In this document: one piece after another, positions 17,448 to 25,361 of the stretch
Numbering within the stretch: position 1 is the first letter of the stretch
Layout of the letters: each line of letters starts with the position of its first letter
From: JBIOJM01 sp044450785
GTDB taxonomy: Bacteria; Planctomycetota; Planctomycetia; Isosphaerales; Isosphaeraceae
Length of the DNA stretch: 64,000 nt
Reading direction: 5' to 3'
NCBI GenBank assembly: GCA_044450785.1
Contig: JBIOJM010000006.1
Span: 1 to 64,000, forward strand
Position numbers and translations under genes: made by a program
Notes under the pieces: generated by a model
What the model saw: the letters and a program-made list of their open reading frames with translations, nothing else
Database searches by the model: none
What the model was told of the DNA's origin: nothing

Positions 17448-18401
17448 CTATCGCCCCAAATCCTTGTCATCCTGGATCGAAGGTTCCTCTGGTTCGGCCC
17501 CCGAGGACGCGTTGGAATCCTCGACGAACTTCCGCTGGGCATCGACGACGACCGCCGATACCAAGGCCCCGACCAAGATCACGCGGGTCAGGCCGCGCGC
17601 CCACGGCCGCAGCCGGCGCAGGTAGGGCAGCTCGGGCAGCCAACCCAGCAAAGGGGCGCAGAACAACAAGATGGCGTGAGCCGAGGTGAGCTGTCCGAAG
17701 AAGCGTCCGATCACGAGCAGACTGAAGAGTCCCACGATCGCCACTCCAATCGGGCCGGTCGTTTGCGACGCGCGCGGCAGCACGAGCACGGCGGCCGCGG
17801 CCCCCAGGAGAGCAGCAGCGAGCGGTAGGCCGACCTGCCCGCCCGTGGCATATCCGGAGAGCATCACCGTCAGCGCCGCCCCGGCGCTTGTGCCCGACAG
17901 GCACACCGCATGCGACAGCCCCGGCGCCCGGCGAGCCAGGATCGCCAGCAGGACCCAGTCCGCCGCCAATGCTGCGGCCAGGCCCCCCAAGATCAACCAC
18001 GCCTGCACCGGTGACCATTCCCGCGTTCCAGGCCCCGCGACATCGGTGAGGTAGCTGCTCCCGAACAGTAAAATCCCGGCCCCACTCGCCGCGACGGCCG
18101 AGCGCAGCGGCCAGATGAGCCAGCGCGGCACCCGGGGAAACGTCGCCAGCAGCTCGACCACCAGAATGGCCGGAAGCACCAGGGCCAGCAGACGGTCCTG
18201 ATCCTCGCGCGGTGGCCAGTGGGGCCGGATCCCCAGGACCCAGCAACCGAGGACGAACCCGGCACCCACCCCCAGGACCCAGCCGGCGTCAAACCAAGGG
18301 GTCCGAGCCGCACGCCAGGGCCAGCCGCAAATCAAGAGCACCACGGCCGCGGCCGTGGCCGCAACGCCCAGCGCCGTCACAATCAGGACCGGGTCCGGCA
18401 T
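17448..18401 (-). CDS. Polytopic membrane protein, unknown function
   Basis: A 317-residue, strongly hydrophobic protein with about eight to nine predicted membrane segments (for example LIVTALGVAATAAAVVLLI, LLALVLPAILVVELLATF and VLGVGAGFVLGCWVLGI), few charged residues and a short acidic C-terminal tail (SSGAEPEEPSIQDDKDLG). No signature motif of a transporter or enzyme family was recognised. The ATG at 18401 opens directly onto the first helix; an upstream in-frame ATG (18458) adds only a polar leader. It lies between the DHOR and YceI genes on the same strand, but with gaps of about 145 and 100 bp, so an operon is uncertain. Confidence 0.75.
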   Translation of the reverse strand: MPDPVLIVTALGVAATAAAVVLLICGWPWRAARTPWFDAGWVLGVGAGFVLGCWVLGIRPHWPPREDQDRLLALVLPAILVVELLATFPRVPRWLIWPLRSAVAASGAGILLFGSSYLTDVAGPGTREWSPVQAWLILGGLAAALAADWVLLAILARRAPGLSHAVCLSGTSAGAALTVMLSGYATGGQVGLPLAAALLGAAAAVLVLPRASQTTGPIGVAIVGLFSLLVIGRFFGQLTSAHAILLFCAPLLGWLPELPYLRRLRPWARGLTRVILVGALVSAVVVDAQRKFVEDSNASSGAEPEEPSIQDDKDLGR

Positions 18402-18503
18402 GGGTCGACTCCTCTGCTCTTCCGCCGGTCGTGTCGCCGCCAGAGCAAGGGGCTCCATCCCCCGGTCAAGACTGCAATGAAGCGGAAAGAAATATGATCA
18501 TAT

Positions 18504-19076
18504 CTATCTTTTTTTCGCGCCTTCAAAGCCGATCGAGACATAGACCTCGTCGCCGAGCATTTCCGGGAATTTGACAATGCGGAACTCGGATCGCTTGAGC
18601 ATGAGCTCCGTGGAAAAGCCGGTCCGCGGGGCCCCCTGGAACTGCGCTGTGCGACCGCCCTTGAGAGAAAAGGTGATGGGCTTGGTCTCGCCGTGAAGGG
18701 TCAGGTCGCCCGTCACTTCATAGCCCCCCTCGATCGGTTTGACCGAGGTGCTGGTGAACGTGATGGCCGGGAACTGCTTGGCGTTGAAGAAGTCGGGGCC
18801 CCGCAGGTGGTTATCGCGCCCCGCGTTGTTGGTGTCGATGCTGTCCGACCTGATGTTCATTTTGAACGACGACTTGGCGGGGTCGCTGGAGTCGAGAGTG
18901 AAACTGCCGGAGAACTTGTCGAACCGGCCGTGGACGTAGCTCAGGTCGAGGTGTTTAATCTTAAAGGTGACTCCCGAATGCGCCGCGTCAATGACGAAGT
19001 CATCCGCGGCGGCATGCCTGCCGAGGCCAAGGAGGAAGAACACCGCAAGGGTCGTCTTGGAGAAATTCGTGCGCAT
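18504..19076 (-). CDS. YceI family periplasmic lipid-binding protein
   Basis: A 190-residue secreted YceI-like lipocalin-fold protein that binds polyisoprenoid-type lipids in characterised relatives. Seen: signal peptide (TTLAVFFLLGLGRHAAA), FVIDAAHSGVTFKIKHLDLSYVHG-type opening (the YceI D-x-x-H-S-x-V-x-F motif), FNAKQFPAITFTSTSVK, GDLTLHGETKPI and FGDEVYVSIGFEG-like ending. The ATG at 19076 is preferred because GAGGAG lies 7 nt upstream. It ends in a basic GAKKR tail. The M28 peptidase gene is immediately upstream on the same strand (about 80 bp). Confidence 0.92.
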   Translation of the reverse strand: MRTNFSKTTLAVFFLLGLGRHAAADDFVIDAAHSGVTFKIKHLDLSYVHGRFDKFSGSFTLDSSDPAKSSFKMNIRSDSIDTNNAGRDNHLRGPDFFNAKQFPAITFTSTSVKPIEGGYEVTGDLTLHGETKPITFSLKGGRTAQFQGAPRTGFSTELMLKRSEFRIVKFPEMLGDEVYVSIGFEGAKKR

Positions 19077-19157
19077 CAGTGGACTCCTCATCAATCGAAA
19101 CGTAGGAATGACCGACTTCAAAACCGAATGCTTGACTTGTCCCGAGCGTTTCCGGGT

Positions 19158-20795
19158 TCATCGAGCCGCCTCGGCGGCGACCCGGCCCTTGACTTCCGGC
19201 TGCTTGGGCTCGCTCGACTTTGGCTCTTGATCGCGTGGCTGGCGGAATTCGGGGCTATCGAACATTCCGCGCTGCCGCGGCTTGGGATCGCGTGGCAGCA
19301 GTTCCGGCAGCATGGCCAGGTTGTACGCCCACGCCGCCAGTACCTTCGCTCCCTGGTTGATCTCATCGGAGTAGACCTTGTCGAAGGTGTCGCTCTCGGT
19401 GTGGTGCGTCTTGCGATACTCGGCCTCGTCCTGGACGACGGCGAATGCCGGCACACCATGGGGCAGGAACGACAGGTGGTCGGTGCCCATCATGGTCCGC
19501 ATGGAGAGCTCGTCGAGGTTCACGGCTTCCTTGAACGGCTCGACGACGCGGTCCATCAATTCGCGCAGATCATAGCGGCCTTGCAGCCCGATGCTCTTCA
19601 CCCGGCCGGTCCCCATGTCGTGAATCAGCACACCCGAAATCTTGGGCATCTCTTTTTCATGCGCTTTGACGTAAGCACGCGATCCGTGCAGTCCTTCCTC
19701 CTCGCCCGAGAAGAGGGCGAAGCGGATGGTGCGCCTGGGCCTGATGTTAACGGCCTTGAGTGCCCGGGCGGCCTCGAGCACCGCCATGATGCCGGTTCCG
19801 TTGTCGGTCGCGCCGGTGCCCAGGTCCCAGCTATCGATATGTCCGCCGATCAAGACGACTTCGTCGGCTTTTTCGGAGCCGGGGATCTCGGCAACCGTAT
19901 TGTACACCTCGACTTCACCTTTGCTGAACGCGTTTTTCAAGTCGATCTCGACCTCGACCGGCCCGCGCTTGAGCAGCCGCCAGATCAGCCCGTAGGACTC
20001 GGTGGTCAAGAACGCCTCGGGGAGCTCGGACGGAACGAAGTTGCTCACAGCAGTGGTCATGTTGATCAAGCCATGCTCCTTGCTGGAATCGCGCAAGATT
20101 CCGGCGGCCCGTTCGGCAATCAGGAACTTCCTGAGCGGCTCGCGGAACTCCCTCATCTTCGTGAAGTCGCGGATCCGCCGCCGCATCTCACGTTCCAGGT
20201 TGGGCTGGGGCTGCTTGGGGGAGGGCTGGACGGAGACTTCGGAGAGGAGGACCCAGGCGCCCTTGAGCTTCCCTTTGTAGGAACCAAGCTCGTCCGTCGA
20301 CTGGGCCTTGACGTGGACCACCGGCCCACGCTCGGGGCCCTTGGTCGAGGGGCCCCAACCAGCCGACTCCAGCAGGACCCGCTGCTCGACCGGCACGACC
20401 ACGCGCCCCTTCGCGTCGCCCCGTGTCCAGGCTCGCTCGATCGTCCACGACTCGAGGTGGGGATTCGATAACCCATATTGCTGAAACTTGTCCCGTGTCC
20501 ACTGGTTGGCCCTGGCCAGGTTCGGTGATCCCGTCAGACGCGGCCCGATCATGTCGCAGAGGTACTCGATGTTGGCCATCAGCTCCGAGCGCTTGTCGAT
20601 CTCCTCGAGAATCGCCTGGGTCACCGCCTTGATCTCACCGCCGGGCTCCGACACCAAGGACGATCGGCTGGAACTCCCGCCCGCGGACTGCCGCCCCAAT
20701 GCGTTGGGCCGAGCCGAAGCCGGCGCCTGGGCCAGGACGGAGGCAGGTAGCGTCGTGATTGCCACGACGATAAGCACTGCACGAATTAATGTCAT
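19158..20795 (-). CDS. Secreted M28-family zinc metallopeptidase
   Basis: A 545-residue aminopeptidase-like protein. Seen: signal peptide (RAVLIVVAITTLPASVLAQA), a PA-type insert in the first half (residues about 150-250), then the di-zinc catalytic domain: GGHIDSWDLGTGATDNGTG near 314-332 supplies His and bridging Asp, FSGEEEGLHGS near 358 supplies the catalytic Glu pair, DMGTG near 395 and KTHHTESDTFDKV near 480 supplies the last His. The C-terminal 50 residues are Pro/Glu/Lys-rich and probably disordered. It probably hydrolyses peptides outside the cytoplasm. Confidence 0.9.
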   Translation of the reverse strand: MTLIRAVLIVVAITTLPASVLAQAPASARPNALGRQSAGGSSSRSSLVSEPGGEIKAVTQAILEEIDKRSELMANIEYLCDMIGPRLTGSPNLARANQWTRDKFQQYGLSNPHLESWTIERAWTRGDAKGRVVVPVEQRVLLESAGWGPSTKGPERGPVVHVKAQSTDELGSYKGKLKGAWVLLSEVSVQPSPKQPQPNLEREMRRRIRDFTKMREFREPLRKFLIAERAAGILRDSSKEHGLINMTTAVSNFVPSELPEAFLTTESYGLIWRLLKRGPVEVEIDLKNAFSKGEVEVYNTVAEIPGSEKADEVVLIGGHIDSWDLGTGATDNGTGIMAVLEAARALKAVNIRPRRTIRFALFSGEEEGLHGSRAYVKAHEKEMPKISGVLIHDMGTGRVKSIGLQGRYDLRELMDRVVEPFKEAVNLDELSMRTMMGTDHLSFLPHGVPAFAVVQDEAEYRKTHHTESDTFDKVYSDEINQGAKVLAAWAYNLAMLPELLPRDPKPRQRGMFDSPEFRQPRDQEPKSSEPKQPEVKGRVAAEAAR

Positions 20796-20976
20796 GATCG
20801 CAGTGATCTCCCGTGATGATCGAGCCGATTGGGTAGGGCGCCCTACACCTCAAGAAAAACAAGATTGCGGACGACCGTCGATTGCCAAGAATGAGTATGC
20901 CCGACGGGCGATCGCTCGTCCATCGATTCGGCGTTCCATCGAAAGAATCAAGTCGATCGCATCGTTGTGAAGGTGG

Positions 20977-22767
20977 TCAGGGAGATTCTTGCTTGAATTG
21001 AGCAGCCTCATTCCCCTCGACCCATTCGATCGTGATATTGACCGGCACGTTTGACCGTGTCTCGACCCGTCCTGAGGGCCAGCGGACTTCCAGACGATCG
21101 ACGCGTGGCGCGTCACCCAGACCGAAGTGGACCCTGGGGTCATGAGTGGAGAGATAGCTTCCACCTCCGTCGATGGTGCGCAGCAGTTTGTGCGGGCCGA
21201 CGTGAGCGATCAGCCGCGTGCCGATGGCGTCGCGATTGGCCCCACTTCCCTGGAACTTGACGATCAAGTAACCGCCCTTGCGGGGTGATTCATTCCAGAG
21301 CACGACGCTCGGGGCATGGTGGTGGACGATGACCAGGTCGAGATCGCCGTCGCCGTCAAGGTCGCCGCAGGCCAGCCCGCGACCGATGTGCAGCGCCTGG
21401 AAATACGCGCCGGCAGTGGCGGTGACGTTGGTGAAGCGGCCACTCCCCTGGTTCCGCAAGACGATGGGAGGGTTCTGATACGGATAGAGCTGGGCGGGCT
21501 CGCGGCGGATATGGCCGTTGGTCGCCAACAGGTCGAGATGGCCGTCCAAGTCCAGGTCGGCCAGGACCGCGCCCCAGCCGGTCAACGGGCGGGTGTCGAT
21601 CGCCAGACCCGCCTCGCTGGTCTGATCCTGATAGAAGATCCCGCCTTCCGGGCCGGCGTAGGCACGCCAAAGGGTCATGTGCTCGCCGAAGAAGTGGGTG
21701 ATCAGGACGTCGGGCAGAGTGTCGCCGTCGGTGTCGCCGAAAGCGATTCCCATGTTGGCCTCGGCCAGGCCTTGGCCGTTGACCGCCAGTCCGAGCCGGT
21801 CGGCCACATCCTCGAACGTGCCGTCGCCGCGGTTGCGCCAGAGGGCATTGCTTTGAGCGTCGTTGGCGACGAGCCAGTCGAGCCGGCCGTCGGCGTCCAG
21901 GTCGGTTGCCAGCACGCCCATCCCGCGCCCCGAGCCAGCAACGCCCGCGGAGGCGGTGACGTCGCGGAAACGGCCGTTCCCCTCGTTGCGATAGAGGACG
22001 TCGGGAAGACCTCCGAACTCCTGTGGCAAACCATAGTCGGGCGCGCCGGTTACAGGATCGCGCCGAAATGGTGCCTTCGCGGGGTCAAATGCGAAGTAAT
22101 TGGCGACAAAGAGGTCGAGGTCGCCGTCGCCGTCGTAATCGCCGAACGCCGCTCCCAGGCTCCAGCTTCCGCATCCGACGCCTGCTTCCTCGGTCACGTC
22201 GGTGAACCGGCTACGCTCACGATCGTTTCGCCATAGGGTGTTGCGACCGTACCTCGTCACGTACACGTCGGGATCGCCGTCGGCATCGTAGTCGGCTACT
22301 GTGACCCCCTGGCCATACCCCTTCGTGGTGAGGCCGACTCGAGCCGAAACGTCCTCGAACCGGCCGTCGCCCAGATTTCTCAGCAACACATCGGATGTGG
22401 GCCGGGAATCCTTGCCCGGCCGCAACGGGCCGCCTTGCGCGAAGAAGAGGTCGAGCCGGCCGTCGCCGTCATAATCGAGCAGGCCGACCCCTCCGCCCGT
22501 CGTTTCGACGGGCCACGCCGCTCCGGTCTCGCCCCGTTCATAGACGAATGGCAGCTCCTGAGCGCGGAAGACCAAGGGCCTGGCCGGCGCGGCGGCCGCA
22601 CGTGCCGATCGAGCCGGCTCCTTGTGACATCCGACGCAGGCCATCATCAGCACGCCTATCCCCGCGGCCGTGACGGCGTGAACAGGACTCTTCCACCCGA
22701 TCAAATCCACGGCAACCGCCCCTCGCACCGCGCCCACATCGATCACATGCCTCCGACTCCGGGCCAT
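20977..22767 (-). CDS. CRTAC1-type lipoprotein with FG-GAP/VCBS repeats and ASPIC-UnbV domain
   Basis: A 596-residue putative lipoprotein. Seen: hydrophobic leader ending in a lipobox-like LMMAC, at least seven FG-GAP/VCBS units (D-x-DGDG-x-LDLF pattern: GLLDYDGDGRLDLFFAQGG, VADYDADGDPDVYVTRYG, FGDYDGDGDLDLFVANYF and so on), which are Ca2+-binding beta-propeller blades, then a C-terminal ASPIC/UnbV domain (RDAIGTRLIAHVG...VDRLEVRWPSGRVE). No TPR domain, unlike the four related genes that follow. The ATG at 22767 is chosen, since 77 extra in-frame codons overlap the divergent gene's promoter region. Transcribed divergently from the gene at 22928. Confidence 0.88.
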   Translation of the reverse strand: MARSRRHVIDVGAVRGAVAVDLIGWKSPVHAVTAAGIGVLMMACVGCHKEPARSARAAAAPARPLVFRAQELPFVYERGETGAAWPVETTGGGVGLLDYDGDGRLDLFFAQGGPLRPGKDSRPTSDVLLRNLGDGRFEDVSARVGLTTKGYGQGVTVADYDADGDPDVYVTRYGRNTLWRNDRERSRFTDVTEEAGVGCGSWSLGAAFGDYDGDGDLDLFVANYFAFDPAKAPFRRDPVTGAPDYGLPQEFGGLPDVLYRNEGNGRFRDVTASAGVAGSGRGMGVLATDLDADGRLDWLVANDAQSNALWRNRGDGTFEDVADRLGLAVNGQGLAEANMGIAFGDTDGDTLPDVLITHFFGEHMTLWRAYAGPEGGIFYQDQTSEAGLAIDTRPLTGWGAVLADLDLDGHLDLLATNGHIRREPAQLYPYQNPPIVLRNQGSGRFTNVTATAGAYFQALHIGRGLACGDLDGDGDLDLVIVHHHAPSVVLWNESPRKGGYLIVKFQGSGANRDAIGTRLIAHVGPHKLLRTIDGGGSYLSTHDPRVHFGLGDAPRVDRLEVRWPSGRVETRSNVPVNITIEWVEGNEAAQFKQESP

Positions 22768-22927
22768 TCTACCTGAAATTGGAAAAAGCCGGCTCCTTCG
22801 GCACTTGGTTGTCGCTGATACTAACTGATTAGTGGAAGAGCTGTCCTCTCGGTTGTCCCGAAAAAGACAGGGAAGGCCCCTCGCCGTTCCATCTCCTCCG
22901 CGAACCCGCGCCTCGGAGCGAACACCC

Positions 22928-25351
22928 ATGCGGAGGATGCTGGGAGTCGGCCTTGGGGGAATCGTCTGCGCGGCATCGGCCGTCGCGGCGGTGGCCATGC
23001 TTACGGATCCGAACTACAGTGCCGCCATCGAGCGGATGATCAAAGGAGCCTCGGGTCGCGGATCGTCGGCTTCGGCAGGCCTGACCCGTCCCCACCCCGG
23101 AGAGGCGCCGCCGTCGGAACGCGCATTCCCGTTGTTTAGCACCTCGGGCTTCGAAAATGCGGGCTACCCCACAGCCTGCCGGTATACGGGCCCGATCCAG
23201 GATCGTAGCTCGCTCGAGCAGATCCGCGAGGCAATCAAGGGTCGCGCCCAGCGCGGGAAGGACGAGCTGCTCTCGCAACTCCGTTCGATACCCCCGGACT
23301 CCCCGGATCAATCTTTCCGGGCCTTTCCGATCAAGGCGTCTCTCGGCCTGCTCTCGATGTATGGAGGAGAATTCGACGAGGCGGTCGCCTGGACCGAGAG
23401 TGCTCTGGCGGGGAGCGCGGGGAGCGCGGGCATGCCGAGCGGCCTGCGGGCCAATCTCGAAGCACTGCTGGGGGTCATCCACCTGCGGCGAGGCGAGACA
23501 GAGAATTGCGTGGAGTGCCTCGGCCCGTCGAGCTGCATCTTCCCCATCGCGGCCGAGGCCGTGCACCAGCGGCCGTCGGGCTCGCGCCAGGCGATCCGTC
23601 ACTTCAGCGCGTACCTTGAGCAGCGGCCCGAGGACCTCGGGGTGCGCTGGCTGCTGAACGTCGCCTACATGACTCTGGGCGAGTATCCCGACAAGGTCCC
23701 CCCCGGGCAATTGATCCCGCTCGATCTGTTCCGCTCGCGGCTCGACGTGGGCCGGTTCGAGAACGTCGCGCCCCTGGTCGGCCTCGGTGTCCGGGGTGCG
23801 AACATGGCCGGCGGCAGCGTGTTCGATGACTTCACGGGCGACGGCCTTCCGGACATTCTCACTTCGTCGTTCGACGCCGACCTGGGGGCGTCGCTGTTCG
23901 TCAATCGCGGTGACGGCACGTTCGAGGACCGCTCCGGACCGGCCGGACTCACGTCACAGCCCTTGGCGCTCAACGTCGCTCACGCCGATTTTGACAACAA
24001 CGGCCGGCTCGACGTCCTCCTGCTCCGGGGCGGCTGGGAGAAACCTTCCCGGATGTCGCTGCTGAGGAACAAGGGAGGCGGCGTCTTCGAGGACGTCACC
24101 GTGGCCGCCGGCCTGGCCGAGCCGATCGCGTCCCATGCGGCGGCCTGGGGCGATTATGACAACGATGGCCTCGTCGACGTCTTCGTGTGCGGTGAGTTCG
24201 CCGCCAGCTCTGGGGACGGCTTGTTTTCAGGTGACGGGGACCTGTCGGTCTCCGACCCAAGGAACCGCTGCCGGCTTTACCGGAACCGAGGTGACGGTAC
24301 GTTCGTTAACGTCGCGGAACAAGCCGGGGTCTGCAATGACCGTTTTGCCAAGGGGGCAGCCTGGGGCGATTTCGACGCCGACGGCTTCCTCGACCTCTAC
24401 GTCGCGAACTACTACGCCGCCAACGGCCGCGGCGGCAACCGACTCTACCGGAACAACGGCGACGGAACCTTTCAGGATGTCGCCCCCGAGCTCGGCGTGA
24501 CCGAGCCGCAAGCCGGTTTCTCCTGCTGGTTCTGGGACTTCGACAACGACGGCCGGCTCGATCTCTTCGTCAACGATTACGCGGGCGACCTCAATGACGT
24601 CGTGGCGAGTGCCCTCGGGCAGTCGACCAGCTCGAAGAGCCACCCGCGCCTCTTTCGGAACCTCGGGCCCACCGGGTTTCGCGACATCTCCCTCGAGGTC
24701 GGGTTGAATCGAACCATACTCGCGATGGGCTCGAATTTCGGCGACATCGACAACGACGGCTTCCTGGACATGTACCTCGGCACGGGGGCCCCGGGCTATT
24801 CGGTCCTCATCCCCAATCTCATGTTCAAGAACATCGAGGGCCGGTGGTTTGAGGACGTCACCACCACCTCGGGCACCGGCCATCTTCAAAAGGGGCACGG
24901 AGTTTCCTTTGCGGACTGGGACTGTGACGGCGATCTCGACCTCTTCGTCGAGGTCGGTGGCGCTGTTCCCGGCGACAAGGCGTACAACCTGCTCTTCCAG
25001 AACCCCGGGCATGGCCGCCACTGGCTCAAAGTGAAGCTCGTGGGCACGCGGACCAACCGGGCGGCTTTGGGGGCGAGGATCCGGGTGGACCTCCAGGGAC
25101 GCGACGGCGTAACCCGCTCGGTGTATCGCCAGGTCGGCGGCGCCTCCAGCTACGGGGGTAACACCCTTGTCGAGACGATCGGCCTCGCTGATGCCACGTC
25201 CATCGCCGCGCTGTCGGTGACCTGGCCAGCAAGTCGATCGACCCAGACCTTCCGAGACTTGGCCGTCAATCAGTCCATCGAAGTGACCGAGGGGACGGAC
25301 GCTCCGCGAGTCCTCAACCTTCCACCGCTACCCAGGGCTCGGAGGCCGTGA
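22928..25351 (+). CDS. TPR-FG-GAP-ASPIC/UnbV protein (CRTAC1 family), paralogue 1
   Basis: An 807-residue exported protein. It has an N-terminal membrane anchor or signal (MLGVGLGGIVCAASAVAAVAML), a TPR-like helical part of about 150-300 residues (SMYGGEFDEAVAWTESAL, LEALLGVIHLRRGETENCVECLGPSSCIFPI), an LGEYPDKVPPGQLIP linker, and a propeller of FG-GAP repeats from about residue 290 (VFDDFTGDGLPDILTSSF and similar Asp-rich loops), ending with an ASPIC/UnbV domain. It is one of four large paralogues sharing this order. The ATG at 22928 has GGAG at about 9 nt. It is convergent with paralogue 2, the two stop codons lying 10 bp apart. Confidence 0.88.
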   Translation: MRRMLGVGLGGIVCAASAVAAVAMLTDPNYSAAIERMIKGASGRGSSASAGLTRPHPGEAPPSERAFPLFSTSGFENAGYPTACRYTGPIQDRSSLEQIREAIKGRAQRGKDELLSQLRSIPPDSPDQSFRAFPIKASLGLLSMYGGEFDEAVAWTESALAGSAGSAGMPSGLRANLEALLGVIHLRRGETENCVECLGPSSCIFPIAAEAVHQRPSGSRQAIRHFSAYLEQRPEDLGVRWLLNVAYMTLGEYPDKVPPGQLIPLDLFRSRLDVGRFENVAPLVGLGVRGANMAGGSVFDDFTGDGLPDILTSSFDADLGASLFVNRGDGTFEDRSGPAGLTSQPLALNVAHADFDNNGRLDVLLLRGGWEKPSRMSLLRNKGGGVFEDVTVAAGLAEPIASHAAAWGDYDNDGLVDVFVCGEFAASSGDGLFSGDGDLSVSDPRNRCRLYRNRGDGTFVNVAEQAGVCNDRFAKGAAWGDFDADGFLDLYVANYYAANGRGGNRLYRNNGDGTFQDVAPELGVTEPQAGFSCWFWDFDNDGRLDLFVNDYAGDLNDVVASALGQSTSSKSHPRLFRNLGPTGFRDISLEVGLNRTILAMGSNFGDIDNDGFLDMYLGTGAPGYSVLIPNLMFKNIEGRWFEDVTTTSGTGHLQKGHGVSFADWDCDGDLDLFVEVGGAVPGDKAYNLLFQNPGHGRHWLKVKLVGTRTNRAALGARIRVDLQGRDGVTRSVYRQVGGASSYGGNTLVETIGLADATSIAALSVTWPASRSTQTFRDLAVNQSIEVTEGTDAPRVLNLPPLPRARRP

Positions 25352-25361
25352 CCCCTCCACT

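Noticed and set aside
18693..20471. 592-residue plus-strand ORF
   Set aside because: Antisense to the YceI and M28 genes, which have clear catalytic motifs.
22600..22650. CVGCH in the CRTAC1 lipoprotein as a haem site
   Set aside because: The first Cys is the lipobox cysteine right after the signal helix, so haem binding is unlikely.
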